Origin: Bacteroidota bacterium
GTDB lineage: Bacteria; Bacteroidota; Ignavibacteria; Tepidaquicellales; Tepidaquicellaceae
Direction: 5' to 3'
Assembly: GCA_018266845.1 (NCBI GenBank)
Contig: JAFDZO010000007.1
Location: 1,917 to 65,916 of the forward strand
DNA: 64,000 bases
Every line of letters starts with the position of its first letter. The stretch's first letter is position 1. Under the pieces are notes generated by a model. The model was given only the letters and a program-made list of their open reading frames with translations. It had not been told where the DNA came from and did not search any database. Below, one piece after another: positions 34,679 to 43,810 of this stretch. A program made the translations under genes and the position numbers.

Positions 34679-36916
34679 ATGTCATTGGATTTAAGCATTC
34701 TCAACGAAGAACAGAGAAGAGCAGTTGAAGAAATTGAAGGACCGAGCATAATCATAGCCGGCGCCGGAAGCGGTAAAACAAGAGTTCTAACTTACAAAAT
34801 AGCGCATCTCATCGAATCAGGTGTCAGCCCCTATGAAATTCTTGCGCTGACATTCACAAACAAAGCAGCAGCCGAAATGAAAGACCGTATCGGCAAGCTG
34901 GTGGAAATCAACGCCGATAGAATCTGGATGGGCACGTTTCATAGCATCTTTGCGCGCATTCTCCGGTTTGACGGGGAAAAAATCGGTTTCGATAGAAACT
35001 TCACAATTTATGATTCTGACGATTCTGCAAATGTTGTAAAGCAGATAATGCAGAATAAAAATATGTCTATTGAAAACCCCACGCCGAAAAGTATTCATTC
35101 GGAAATCAGCAAGCAGAAAAATAAACTCATCACACCCGAAGCGTATTCGATGTACGCGAAATCGCCTTTTGAAAGACGAGTTGAAGAGATTTATCCCGTT
35201 TATCAGGAAACTTTACTGAAAAGTAATGCAATGGATTTTGATGACCTGCTGATGAAACCAATTGATTTATTTCATAACAATCCCGACGTTCTTGATAAAT
35301 ATCAGGAGCGTTTCAAATTCATTTTAGTTGACGAGTATCAGGATACAAACCGCGCGCAGTATCAGATTGTAAAAATGCTTGCGCAAAAATATAAAAATAT
35401 TACGATAGTCGGAGACGATGCGCAGTCAATTTATAAATGGCGCGGCGCGGAGATACAAAATATTTTTGATTTTGAAGAAGATTTTGCCGGCAGAAAAATT
35501 TTTAAGCTGGAGCAAAACTACCGCTCCACAAAAAAAATCCTCGCGCTTGCAGATGATGTAATAAAGCGCAACAGGAAACAGTTCAAAAAAGATATTTGGA
35601 CCGATAACCACGACGGCGAGCAGGTCGTCCTGCTTGAAACAATGTCCGATAAAGATGAAGCATACAAAGTTACCCGATACATCACCGAAGAAATTTATAA
35701 GCAAAAATATAACTTCAAAGATTTTGTAATTCTCTACCGCACAAATGCGCAATCGAGAATTATAGAAGACTCCTTACGCCATAACGGCATTCCGTATCTT
35801 ATTGTCGGCGGCATACGTTTTTATCAGAGAAAAGAAATTAAAGATATAATTGCTAACTTAAGAATAGTTGTAAACCCCAATGATAATGAATCACTCATTC
35901 GTATCTTGAACATAAAAGAAGGGGTTGGAAAAACGACTATTGATAAATTGAGTAAAGCTGCAGAGTTGGAAGGCAAGCAGCTCATCGAAATTATTAAAAA
36001 CATTGATGATTATCCTGAGTTCGGCGGTCGCGCAAAAATTTTGCTTTCGGAAGTATGGAAGTTTGCATCAAAGTACAAATATCTTAAAGACGAAATGTCC
36101 CTCACCGAGCTTGCAAAAAGCATCATTGATGAAACGGGCTTAATGTATAAACTTCGTCTTGAAAACACTCTCGAGTCAGAGGAGCGCTTAAGCAACTTGC
36201 AGGAATTAATTTCAGCAATCGCCGAGTATGATGATAATACCGATGACGCAACGCTGGAAGGATTTTTACAGGAAGTTTCGCTCGTTGCCGATATTGATAC
36301 GCTCGATGAAAAAAAGAATGCTGTAACGCTTATGACAATTCACGCTGCAAAGGGACTTGAGTATCCCGTTGTTTTTATTACGGGACTTGAAGAGGGGCTT
36401 TTCCCTTCGATGAATTCCATTTCCTCGCAGGAAGATATTGAAGAAGAGCGCCGTCTGTTTTACGTTGCCGTTACCCGCGCAAAAAATAAGCTCTATCTTT
36501 CTTATGCAAATATGCGCTATCGCTTTGGAACGCCTTCGTATCAGATGAAGTCTAAGTTTATCAAAGAAATTTCCGATAATATTTACAGCGAGCATATTAA
36601 GTACGAAGGAATGAAAATTCCGCAGGCAAAAAAAGCCACGACTTCGCAAGGATACAGAAGCCAGAGCATTTCAGTTGCCTTCAACGCAAACAAAGCTGCA
36701 TATAAAAAGGAAGAGAATTTTTCACAGGCAGAAGATACTTTCTCCGACATTAAAAAAGGCGTGATTGTAAATCACAGCACGTTCGGCAAGGGCAGAGTGC
36801 TTGATGTTACCGGCAAAGGCGTTGATAAAAAAGCAGAAATTTATTTTGATGATATTGGCTTGAAGAAAATTGTGCTGAAGTATGCGAAGATGACCGTCTA
36901 TAATTCTGAATTATGA
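34679..36916 (+). CDS. pcrA: UvrD/PcrA-type superfamily 1A DNA helicase
   Basis: The 745-residue length fits PcrA/UvrD (720-770). Helicase motifs: LNEEQRRAVE (Q motif), AGAGSGKTRVL (I), LTFTNKAAAEMK (Ia), FILVDEYQDTN (II), GDDAQSIYKWRGA (III), LEQNYRS (IV), VTLMTIHAAKGLEYPVVF (V) and EERRLFYVAVTRAKN (VI). The last 60 residues form the Tudor-like RNA-polymerase-binding fold (IVNHSTFGKGRVLDVTGKG). It unwinds DNA 3' to 5' in nucleotide-excision repair and in rescuing stalled replication or transcription. Single gene, followed by a heptamer repeat zone. Confidence 0.95.
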   Translation: MSLDLSILNEEQRRAVEEIEGPSIIIAGAGSGKTRVLTYKIAHLIESGVSPYEILALTFTNKAAAEMKDRIGKLVEINADRIWMGTFHSIFARILRFDGEKIGFDRNFTIYDSDDSANVVKQIMQNKNMSIENPTPKSIHSEISKQKNKLITPEAYSMYAKSPFERRVEEIYPVYQETLLKSNAMDFDDLLMKPIDLFHNNPDVLDKYQERFKFILVDEYQDTNRAQYQIVKMLAQKYKNITIVGDDAQSIYKWRGAEIQNIFDFEEDFAGRKIFKLEQNYRSTKKILALADDVIKRNRKQFKKDIWTDNHDGEQVVLLETMSDKDEAYKVTRYITEEIYKQKYNFKDFVILYRTNAQSRIIEDSLRHNGIPYLIVGGIRFYQRKEIKDIIANLRIVVNPNDNESLIRILNIKEGVGKTTIDKLSKAAELEGKQLIEIIKNIDDYPEFGGRAKILLSEVWKFASKYKYLKDEMSLTELAKSIIDETGLMYKLRLENTLESEERLSNLQELISAIAEYDDNTDDATLEGFLQEVSLVADIDTLDEKKNAVTLMTIHAAKGLEYPVVFITGLEEGLFPSMNSISSQEDIEEERRLFYVAVTRAKNKLYLSYANMRYRFGTPSYQMKSKFIKEISDNIYSEHIKYEGMKIPQAKKATTSQGYRSQSISVAFNANKAAYKKEENFSQAEDTFSDIKKGVIVNHSTFGKGRVLDVTGKGVDKKAEIYFDDIGLKKIVLKYAKMTVYNSEL

Positions 36917-37046
36917 ATTATGAATTGATTACTATGGGATAGAATACGTTTGAAATCTAAAAATTTGAAATCTGAAATTAACTTAATCTTATTTCTTATA
37001 TTAAATTTATAATTCATAACTCATAATTTATAATTCATAATTAAAA
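36913..37046. repeat. ATAATTC/GAATTAT repeat zone
   Basis: GAATTATGAATTATGAATT overlaps and follows the pcrA stop. From about 37008 to 37043 the inverse motif ATAATTC/ATAACTC runs in 7-base steps (TTCATAA, CTCATAA, TTTATAA, TTCATAA). The two blocks are inverted relative to each other, 75 bases apart, and could pair in single-stranded form. Confidence 0.8.
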
Positions 37047-37048
37047 AT

Positions 37049-37453
37049 ATGAACTGGTTACTCAAAAGTGAGCCTGACGTTTACAGTTGGGACGACCTCG
37101 TAAAAGATAAAAAAGCCGTGTGGGACGGCATCAATAACAACGCCGCGCTGAAGCACATGCGCGATATGAAAAAAGGGGAGCTGTGCATTATCTATCATAC
37201 GGGAGATGAGCGGCAGGCAGTCGGTATTGCTGAAATTACAAAAACGGTTTATCCCGATCCCAAGCTTGACGACCCAAAAAGATTAGTATTCGATATAAAG
37301 CCGAAGAAGAAATTAAAAAATCCAATCGGCATTGCCGATATAAAAGCCGACCCGTTTTTTAACGACTGGCTCTTCGTAAGAATAGGAAGGTTATCCGTTG
37401 TTCCCGTTACAGATGAACAGTGGGAAAAGCTGATGAAAATGGCGGGAGAGTAA
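37049..37453 (+). CDS. EVE-domain protein (THYN1-like)
   Basis: The 134-residue protein is a single EVE domain: MNWLLKSEPDVYSWDDL, AVWDGINNNAALKHMRDM, GELCIIYHTGDERQAVGIAEI and PFFNDWLFVRIGRLSVVP. EVE belongs to the PUA-like superfamily and is thought to bind modified nucleic-acid bases such as methylcytosine derivatives. The length and the KSEPDVYSW start are typical. It is a stand-alone gene between two repeat zones, with no restriction gene directly beside it. Confidence 0.9.
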   Translation: MNWLLKSEPDVYSWDDLVKDKKAVWDGINNNAALKHMRDMKKGELCIIYHTGDERQAVGIAEITKTVYPDPKLDDPKRLVFDIKPKKKLKNPIGIADIKADPFFNDWLFVRIGRLSVVPVTDEQWEKLMKMAGE

Positions 37454-37465
37454 TTTAGAATTATG

Positions 37466-37591
37466 TCCCGCTAAAGCGGGATTTGATAACTGATAAAATT
37501 CAGAATTATGAATTACAAATAAAGTGTTTTCGTTACTAAGCTCCTGCTTCGTAACGAAAAACACCGCCGTTGTTGGTCTCTGACCAACAAC
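37466..37591. repeat. Cluster of three palindromes after the EVE gene
   Basis: Three separate hairpins lie in 126 bases. TCCCGC/GCGGGA with loop TAAA is at 37466-37481. GTGTTTTCGTTAC/GTAACGAAAAACAC, with one bulged base and a 14-base loop that holds AAGC/GCTT, is at 37524-37564. GTTGTTGGTC/GACCAACAAC with a 3-base loop, TCT, is at 37569-37591. No gene is seen here. A degenerate copy of the last hairpin lies at 38787-38809. Confidence 0.85.
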
Positions 37592-37600
37592 CACAATACA

Positions 37601-37685
37601 GTAGAGACGCAATACTTTGCGTCTCTAACACAACTCATGAAAGACGCATTTAATGCTGCCCGCCTAGACTTGGCGGGGTCTCTAC
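37601..37685 (-). repeat. Structured repeat element C (inverted partner of the element at 38819-38902)
   Basis: On the minus strand the element begins GTAGAGAC and ends GTCTCTAC. Inside are the stems CCCGCC/GGCGGG (loop AAGTCTA) and GCAT/ATGC (loop TAA), and the hairpin formed by AGAGACGCAAA and TTGCGTCTCT. Copy D on the other side of the desaturase gene has the same order of parts in the opposite orientation, with changed but still complementary stems. Confidence 0.8.
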
Positions 37686-37799
37686 AAACACCAAACGACA
37701 TCTGAAAACTACTTCCCCTTTCCTAATAATTTGTAACCTCTTCTTTCATCCCAAAAATATTATATTAAATATTAATATTAGATCACGCGCCGCCTCATT

Positions 37800-38630
37800 T
37801 CACTCAGCGCTTCCGGCAAGGAAGGAATTATGCGAAGCAAGTTTTTTACTCCCAATTTTCTTACTTCGAAACGGTCTAAAAATAAGGATAAGCTGTTTTA
37901 AATAATTGTAACTCGGATAATTTGGATTTTGCAATCCATATTCCGGTAAAACATTTTTCTCAGGCAGGTAAGCTGTTCCCCACAGCCAATCCCACAAAGA
38001 TAATTTCGTTGCGAAATTTACTCCGCACTTTGAATATGCCTTATGATGATGCCATCTGTGAAGCTGCGGTCCGTTAAAAATGTAAATTAAAGGTCCGTGA
38101 TTTACCCTGATGTTTGAATGATTATACATTCCCCACACAGAATCCAAAGTAGCTTTTATTATTGGAACCTCCGGGCTTGCCCCTAAAAGAATAATCGGCG
38201 CAAACTCAAAAGTTTGCGCAATAAGAATTTCAATCGCATGAGAACGCGAGCCTACAAGCCAGTCAACTTCAGGAGTCGCATGCGCCGCCTCGTGTGTTCT
38301 CCAAAAAAATTTATTAGAATGCTGCAAACGATGAAACCAGTATTGCCAGATTTCATGAATCAAAAAGAAAAAAATTATCTGAATAATTAAAGGAAATTTA
38401 GAAGCAATTTGAAAATGTGAGAAACCTGTCCACGCATCAAGCGCTTGAATAATATTAGCAATAAGAATTCCGCAAAAATAGCTTTGAACAATTGTGTACC
38501 AAAATAAATCCATCCAATAACCTTCGCGGAAAATTTTATACCCTTTTTGATAGGGTATAATTCTTTCAAGGATTGTGAGAACTATTGCCCATAAAATTAT
38601 AATAATTGCAGACGAGATGGCTAATGTCAT
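37800..38630 (-). CDS. Sterol desaturase/fatty acid hydroxylase-family membrane enzyme
   Basis: The 276-residue protein has about four to five membrane segments. The di-iron histidine clusters of the superfamily are visible: HEIWQYWFHRLQHSNKFFWRTHEAAH (as HxxxxxxxHRxxH and HExxH) in the middle and HRWHHHK after PLIYIFNGPQL near residue 205. Such enzymes hydroxylate or desaturate C-H bonds of lipids with O2 at the inner membrane. The substrate may be a fatty acid, a carotenoid or a hopanoid-type lipid. The squalene genes are 9 kb away, so a link is speculative. It is flanked on both sides by inverted structured repeats. Confidence 0.88.
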   Translation of the reverse strand: MTLAISSAIIIILWAIVLTILERIIPYQKGYKIFREGYWMDLFWYTIVQSYFCGILIANIIQALDAWTGFSHFQIASKFPLIIQIIFFFLIHEIWQYWFHRLQHSNKFFWRTHEAAHATPEVDWLVGSRSHAIEILIAQTFEFAPIILLGASPEVPIIKATLDSVWGMYNHSNIRVNHGPLIYIFNGPQLHRWHHHKAYSKCGVNFATKLSLWDWLWGTAYLPEKNVLPEYGLQNPNYPSYNYLKQLILIFRPFRSKKIGSKKLASHNSFLAGSAE

Positions 38631-38700
38631 AAGAAATACTTAAACAATTTCTTACTCCCTGAGCCATTTGAGAGCGAGTTTATAAAAATAATACTAATAA

Positions 38701-38777
38701 ATTTAATTAGCAAACTCTTTGAATCTCAGCATATAAATTCTGGAATTTTTTTATTCAAAAAACTAGCCTAATTAAAT
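38701..38777. repeat. Ten-base inverted repeat next to element D
   Basis: ATTTAATTAG (38701-38710) and CTAATTAAAT (38768-38777) are perfectly complementary and bracket 57 AT-rich bases upstream of the desaturase gene. The right arm ends 4 bases before the palindrome copy at 38781. Confidence 0.5.
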
Positions 38778-38780
38778 TAT

Positions 38781-38902
38781 GCCGTCGTTGCTGGTCTCTG
38801 ACTAACAATTAAAAATTTGTAGAAACCCTGCCAAGTCGGGGCAGGCAGCGATACTCGCCTCTCCCGTACATATAAACGAGACGCAAAGTATTGCGTCTCT
38901 AC
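38781..38902 (+). repeat. Structured repeat element D with preceding degenerate palindrome
   Basis: 38787-38809 is a degenerate copy of the GTTGTTGGTC/GACCAACAAC hairpin. From 38819 the element reads GTAGAAAC, then CCTGCC/GGCAGG (loop AAGTCGG, 38827-38845), GCGA/TCGC (loop TAC, 38848-38858), then GAGACGCAA/TTGCGTCTC (38878-38899), and closes with GTCTCTAC at 38902. It is collinear with the reverse complement of 37601-37685. Confidence 0.8.
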
Positions 38903-38962
38903 GAACAACCAACAACGGACAACCAATAACGAACAACCAATAACGAATAACTGACAACGAAA
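38901..38962. repeat. Heptamer tract of ACGAACA/ACCAATA units
   Basis: About eight 7-base units (ACGAACA, ACCAACA, ACGGACA, ACCAATA, ACGAACA, ACCAATA, ACGAATA, ACTGACA) continue directly from element D. Confidence 0.85.
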
Positions 38963-38993
38963 ACTCCTGTCAAGCCAATTCAAAAAAAATTCA

Positions 38994-39059
38994 CCTATTA
39001 CTGCTAATAGGCAGCTTCCGGTTGTTTTCATATTTCATAATAACTAAATTACCCGGAAG
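38994..39059. promoter_or_regulatory. Inverted repeats in the leader of the HTH gene
   Basis: CCTATTA/TAATAGG with a 4-base loop (38994-39011) is followed by CTTCCGG (39014-39020) and its complement CCGGAAG (39053-39059). Both lie in the 100 bases before the start at 39093. They may be operator or transcript structures; there is no direct evidence. Confidence 0.4.
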
Positions 39060-39092
39060 TTTTTTTAAACTAAAACGAGGAAAAATACAATT

Positions 39093-39782
39093 ATGTACAA
39101 CATGAACGTAAAAATGAAATTCATCGAAATGAGGGCGGCGGGAATGCCGATGTATAAAATCGCCGATGAAATAGGAGTGCACCGCGTTACCTTAATACGC
39201 TGGAATAAAGAGCTTGCCGCTTATATTTTAATTGCAAAGCAGGATATTGTTGACGAGCTTCTGCTGGAAAACAACTGCATAAAGTTAAAGCGCACTGAAG
39301 TGCTCTCAAGACATCTCGCAAAGATGTATGAGAAGCTTGATATGTACGCAGAGCAGCCGGAAAAAAGCGCGGAGTACGGCAAAACACTTGATAACATTTC
39401 AAAGCTGACACGCCTGCTGCTGATGGAAACATCAAGCCGCGGACCGGAGAATGTTTTGCTGGATAAGCACGACGATGAAAAAGCTTCGGTTGGAATTACA
39501 AGCGCGCTGCTGGTAACGGATAACGAAAAATTTGACAGGTACAGCGAAGGCGATAATTCGGAGTATAAGCCGGAGATTGAAAAATATGAAAATAATCTTA
39601 CTCTGAAAACGGGAGAGATGCTGCACACGGGCGAAGAAAGCATTCAGAATATTTTTGATAAGCATCCTGTGCTACAGGAAATTTTTAACAGGAGCATTAA
39701 ACGCAGCTCGGAAAAAATCAAAGCTGAAATAATTTATAACGAAAATGAAAAAGCATCGCCAAGGATGGATTATGCAATGTGA
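39093..39782 (+). CDS. HTH protein resembling phage terminase small subunits
   Basis: The 229-residue protein opens with a helix-turn-helix, MKFIEMRAAGMPMYKIADEIGVHRVTLIRWNKEL (in pieces: KIADEIGVHRVTLIRW, about 25-40). A long helical segment (about 45-115) follows, then a polar, probably disordered tail. The HTH plus long helix recalls terminase small subunits and transposase-type HTH proteins. No terminase large subunit, portal or transposase is near. Codons are more G/C-rich than in neighbours (many GAG, CTT, GCG), hinting at transfer. It sits alone in a repeat-dense zone. Could also be a domesticated regulator. Confidence 0.5.
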   Translation: MYNMNVKMKFIEMRAAGMPMYKIADEIGVHRVTLIRWNKELAAYILIAKQDIVDELLLENNCIKLKRTEVLSRHLAKMYEKLDMYAEQPEKSAEYGKTLDNISKLTRLLLMETSSRGPENVLLDKHDDEKASVGITSALLVTDNEKFDRYSEGDNSEYKPEIEKYENNLTLKTGEMLHTGEESIQNIFDKHPVLQEIFNRSIKRSSEKIKAEIIYNENEKASPRMDYAM

Positions 39783-40135
39783 GCTAAATTTTGTAATGGG
39801 GAAATAGTAATAATCAGGATTTTCAAAATCTGAATAAAAGAATTGCAACTTGAAATTTGAAACCGAAAAGAATGTTACTTTTTTGTTACTATTAGTAACA
39901 CAATACCGTGCTTTGAATAGAAATATTTTAAAAAATGGAAGCGATTTTCCCTTCCTTTTTAAAGAGGGGGTCAGAATGTTACAAAAATGTTACTCTTAAC
40001 TGTTCCGACGCAGGAGCATCGGAACAAGAAGTAAAATGTTACAATAATGTTACTTTGTTCAATTAACAATTAGGAATTAGAAATTAACAACGAGCAACGA
40101 ATAACGAACAACTAACAACGAGCAACTGACAACTA
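39783..40135. repeat. Intergenic zone with five AATGTTAC motifs, hairpins and a heptamer tract
   Basis: AATGTTAC occurs at 39871-39878, 39975-39982, 39986-39993, 40035-40042 and 40046-40053. The last four form two pairs spaced 11 bases. GTTAC/GTAAC at 39885-39899 and TGTTCCGA/TCGGAACA (about 40000-40025) are hairpins. From about 40081 to 40146 a 7-base tract (AACAACG, AGCAACG, AATAACG, AACAACT and so on) runs into the end of the activase gene. No gene is seen. Confidence 0.8.
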
Positions 40136-43100
40136 TCAACTAGCAACTAAATCAGATTTCTTCCTGAACTTTTCCGGGATAACAATCTCAACTTCCCTCT
40201 GCGGTTTCGGGAAAAACCCGCTAGTGCTATGACCAATGTTCTGCTCGCGTAGATGCTTTTGCAGCTCAAGCTGAACGCGGATTTTTCTTTCGTACTCCTT
40301 CAGCTTTTCTTCGATAGTAAGTATCTTGTTCTTTTTTGCGACCATGTCTTCGCGGTAGCGTTTTAAGAAGTAGCTTATGGTTTCAATACGGATTTTTATA
40401 GCGCCCGTCGGTTTGTTCTCATCAATATCTTTGAATGAGAAATAAGGTGTTCCCGATGACTCGACAATTTCCTGAACTACAGTATAAATCGGCGCATCGT
40501 GTCCGCACTTGAACGAAGAAAGCTCAAGCGCAACTAAGTTAGGATGACGCGCAGTAAATTTTGAAGCCCAGACCTTGCGGGATGTATTTTCAGAGTAAGA
40601 ATTTTTCCATACGTCTTCAATATCCATGGGCGAGCGGATAATTCCGGCTCTTACTTCATCGCCAAAAAGATTTTCAAGGGTTTCGTCGTCCGTGGGCAAA
40701 GCATCCTGAAAGAAAACCGGATAGCCGAGCTTCTGGAACTCTTCAAGAATTTCGTGATTAATACCTGGGTCATTGTGATAAGGTCTGCCTAAAAGAACAA
40801 TACCTATTCTGTCTTCGCGTTCAAGCTGATTAAGAACTTCCTTTGATTTCCATTTCAGGTCATCAAAGAACCGGCTCAATGCTTTGTATCCTTCTTTAAC
40901 GGCGCGTTTGTTTTCTTCCTCTGAAAGCCCGAGGCGTTCATGAAATTCTTTATATAATTGTCGTGCTGTAAGCTGTTCATTATTAAGCTGAATGAAGGGA
41001 CACAGATATTCAAGTCCCGACTCCTTAAACAAATCACCTTCCTTAGTGAAGGCAGCTTTTGCCGCTTCTATAGTTGCAGTGATTGTTGGGCAGGCAGTAT
41101 GTGCCTGAGCATATTCTAAATCCGATGGCATTGTATCAACAATCGGTGCAAAAATAAAATCTAACTTTTTCTTTTTATGTTGTACGTAAACAAGATTATG
41201 AACATGAGGGATAGCAACTTTCGAAGGAAAACACGGGTCAATGCTTCCGCGTTTTGCTCCGGCTTTATACATTTCTTCAGAGGTATATTCGCTGAATACA
41301 AAATTTCCCAGCTTAATGCCAAGCGACTCAAAATATGCAGTGAAGAACGGAGTATGCGAATACATATTAAGCAGACGCGGCATTCCGATAACAATTTTTT
41401 CGCGCTGCGAAATTTTTTCAAGCTGTTTTGAAATATGCTCTTCGGCTTGCTTGTTCTTTAATAATCTTTTTATTGGAGAATTGTAAACTCTTGCTTTAAT
41501 TTCTTCCTCTGTATCTTTTACTGTCGGCGGTTTAACAGGCATCCATACTTTTGTTGCTGCTTCATCCACCATGTTGGGATTTGCTTTCTTGATTGCATCA
41601 AGTCCTGATTTGATTCCTTTCATATCGGCAATATCTTCAACGGTTCCCTTTTCGCAAGTAGCAATAATTAAACGCTGAATGCCTGCTTCCATAGGGACTT
41701 TTGATTTCGGGTTAACAATTTTTTCCGGCTGAATAATATTAAGCTCGACAAATTTTTTCTTTTCCTCTTCAAAATGTTCAGGTTCAATATGTTCAGTCTT
41801 AACATCTATAAAAGTTCTGAGGCATTTATTCTTGCAGAAGTAACACCGAGTATCTTCGGAGCGCGTTGTCTTGTATAAAATTTGCGATACTTTTTCCAGA
41901 CCTATAAATTGTGTCCTATGTCCGTTGTGATATAATCGCGCGGCTTCAATACCGCAGCCAATTGCTCCGGCTTCACCTGTGTGCTTATGAACATAAATAT
42001 TTGGAGTAATGCCTGAGCCTTTGAATCTTTCTTCGATAAAATCCACCTGTGATTTTACTGCAGCGAGATTATGCTGGGTTCCGCCCTGCAATACAAAAGT
42101 AGAGCCGAGTTTTGCAAGATTTGGGATTTGAGAAACATAAAGCCAGATATTTTTCGGAAGAACGTTTGCTAAGCCAGCCATGATTTCTTCTGCTTTCCAG
42201 CCTTGTCGCTGGAAGTCAACAATATCAGACTGCATAAATACAGCGCAGCCGTAACCAAAGGTAGGGAAAGTTTTAGCAGAAAAAGCAACGTTTGCAAACT
42301 CTTCTACTTCATATCCGAAACCTTGTGCAGTTGACTGAAGGAAGTAACCGTTACCTGCAGAGCATTGAGTATTGAGTTTGAAATCAACAACGCGTCCCTG
42401 ATTGAGAATTATGATTTTTATATCCTGTCCCCCGACATCGCAAATAACATCTGTCTGCGGATAGAAATGAAGTCCTGCCTGAGTGTGTGCAACAGTTTCA
42501 ACGAGGGCAACGTCTGCGTGAAGAACGTCTTTCAAAATATCTTTTGCATAGCCGGTAGTTCCGACACCAAGGATTTCCAAAGTTGCGCCCTGCGCTTCGA
42601 CCTGTTCCTGAATTTTGCCAAGTATATCAATACAGTCTTCAATCGGATTTCCCTTTGAAAGCTGATATGCTTTTACTAAAACTTGTTTATCAAGTGATAC
42701 TAGCGCTGCTTTTGTAGAAGTTGAGCCGCCGTCAATTCCTATAAATCCGCGTACAATTTCTCCCGGCTTAAACGTTGCGGGAGTAAACTTTTCTACTTTA
42801 TATTTTTGAATGAAGGCATCAAGCTCTTCGGGAGATTTTGAAAGTCCCGTTGTATTTCCGGTTGAGTTAAGTTTCTTTTCAGCTTCACGTCCGAATTTTA
42901 TATAATCTTCTAAACCTTTATAACCTTTATAAACACCAATATGATTTTCCTCTTCTTTACCGAATTCAACTGCGCCGATAGCAGCAAAGTATTGAGCGTT
43001 ATCGGGAACACGGATAAGCTCTTCAATTGGTTTATCGGGAACCTGTACTTTTCTTTCCTGCCAAATCTTCGGAATATTGGAACGCCAGCAGTCAATCATT

Positions 43101-43798
43101 CCCTTAATAAATGTATTCGGACCGCCAAGCAAAAGCACTTCAGGCTTCAATGTATGACCTCGGGTAAGAACGGAAATATTTTGTTGTATGATGGATTCAA
43201 AAAGAGAAGCCATTAATTCATCGGCAGGTACGCCTGATTTTTGCAAACCGTTAATATCGGTCTCTGCAAAAACTCCGCATTTGCCGGCAACGGGATGGAG
43301 GCGTAATCCTTCGTATCCCATATTGCAAAGTTCCGCAGCGGGAATTTTCAGCTTGGCATTTATTTTATCTATCACTGCGCCGGTACCGCCTGCGCATTTA
43401 TCGTTCATCGAGGGAATCTTTTTCTTCTTCCCTGTTTCTTCATCTTCTTTGAAGATTATTATTTTAGCATCTTGTCCGCCAAGTTCGATAACTGATAATG
43501 TATTCGGATATAATTTTTCTACAGCAAGAGAAACTGCATTCACTTCCTGTACAAACTTTGCTCCAACGTGTTTACCTATGTTCGCGCCGCCGGAGCCTGT
43601 TATAAAAATTCTTACATCGAAAGGATTTGTTATCTTGCAGTCTTCTTCTATTTTTTTAAGAAGCTCTAATGATTTTTCGGGCTGCTTTGTATCGTGGCGC
43701 TGATAATCAGACCAAATTATTTCATCAGTAGCTGCATCAATGACAACTGCCTTTACTGTTGTAGAACCGACATCAAAACCTATATAAAATTTGGACAT
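40136..43798 (-). CDS. Acyl-CoA dehydratase activase-related protein (two BadF/BadG/HgdC ATPase domains plus DUF2229)
   Basis: The 1220-residue protein has one ASKHA ATPase domain at the N-terminus (YIGFDVGSTTVKAVVIDA, FITGSGGANIG, VIELGGQDAKII, NDKCAGGTGAVID) and a second at about 355-640 (GFIGIDGGSTSTKAALV, CDVGGQDIKII, LNTQCSAGNGYFLQ). A cysteine cluster CYFCKNKC follows near 655, then a DUF2229-type region with IGMPRLLNMYSHTPFF, and a final basic coil. Related activases use ATP to inject a low-potential electron into 2-hydroxyacyl-CoA dehydratases or benzoyl-CoA reductases. The likely partner is the protein at 44489-46267. What reaction it serves here is unknown. Confidence 0.85.
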   Translation of the reverse strand: MSKFYIGFDVGSTTVKAVVIDAATDEIIWSDYQRHDTKQPEKSLELLKKIEEDCKITNPFDVRIFITGSGGANIGKHVGAKFVQEVNAVSLAVEKLYPNTLSVIELGGQDAKIIIFKEDEETGKKKKIPSMNDKCAGGTGAVIDKINAKLKIPAAELCNMGYEGLRLHPVAGKCGVFAETDINGLQKSGVPADELMASLFESIIQQNISVLTRGHTLKPEVLLLGGPNTFIKGMIDCWRSNIPKIWQERKVQVPDKPIEELIRVPDNAQYFAAIGAVEFGKEEENHIGVYKGYKGLEDYIKFGREAEKKLNSTGNTTGLSKSPEELDAFIQKYKVEKFTPATFKPGEIVRGFIGIDGGSTSTKAALVSLDKQVLVKAYQLSKGNPIEDCIDILGKIQEQVEAQGATLEILGVGTTGYAKDILKDVLHADVALVETVAHTQAGLHFYPQTDVICDVGGQDIKIIILNQGRVVDFKLNTQCSAGNGYFLQSTAQGFGYEVEEFANVAFSAKTFPTFGYGCAVFMQSDIVDFQRQGWKAEEIMAGLANVLPKNIWLYVSQIPNLAKLGSTFVLQGGTQHNLAAVKSQVDFIEERFKGSGITPNIYVHKHTGEAGAIGCGIEAARLYHNGHRTQFIGLEKVSQILYKTTRSEDTRCYFCKNKCLRTFIDVKTEHIEPEHFEEEKKKFVELNIIQPEKIVNPKSKVPMEAGIQRLIIATCEKGTVEDIADMKGIKSGLDAIKKANPNMVDEAATKVWMPVKPPTVKDTEEEIKARVYNSPIKRLLKNKQAEEHISKQLEKISQREKIVIGMPRLLNMYSHTPFFTAYFESLGIKLGNFVFSEYTSEEMYKAGAKRGSIDPCFPSKVAIPHVHNLVYVQHKKKKLDFIFAPIVDTMPSDLEYAQAHTACPTITATIEAAKAAFTKEGDLFKESGLEYLCPFIQLNNEQLTARQLYKEFHERLGLSEEENKRAVKEGYKALSRFFDDLKWKSKEVLNQLEREDRIGIVLLGRPYHNDPGINHEILEEFQKLGYPVFFQDALPTDDETLENLFGDEVRAGIIRSPMDIEDVWKNSYSENTSRKVWASKFTARHPNLVALELSSFKCGHDAPIYTVVQEIVESSGTPYFSFKDIDENKPTGAIKIRIETISYFLKRYREDMVAKKNKILTIEEKLKEYERKIRVQLELQKHLREQNIGHSTSGFFPKPQREVEIVIPEKFRKKSDLVAS

Positions 43799-43810
43799 TC
43801 GAATTACAAT

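Noticed and set aside
39093-39782. Prophage remnant
   Set aside because: Apart from one terminase-like HTH gene no phage gene is found within 10 kb on either side.
43188-43703. Plus-strand frame of 171 codons opposite the activase gene
   Set aside because: Antisense shadow of the first BadF domain; Ser/Pro/Phe-rich with no motif.
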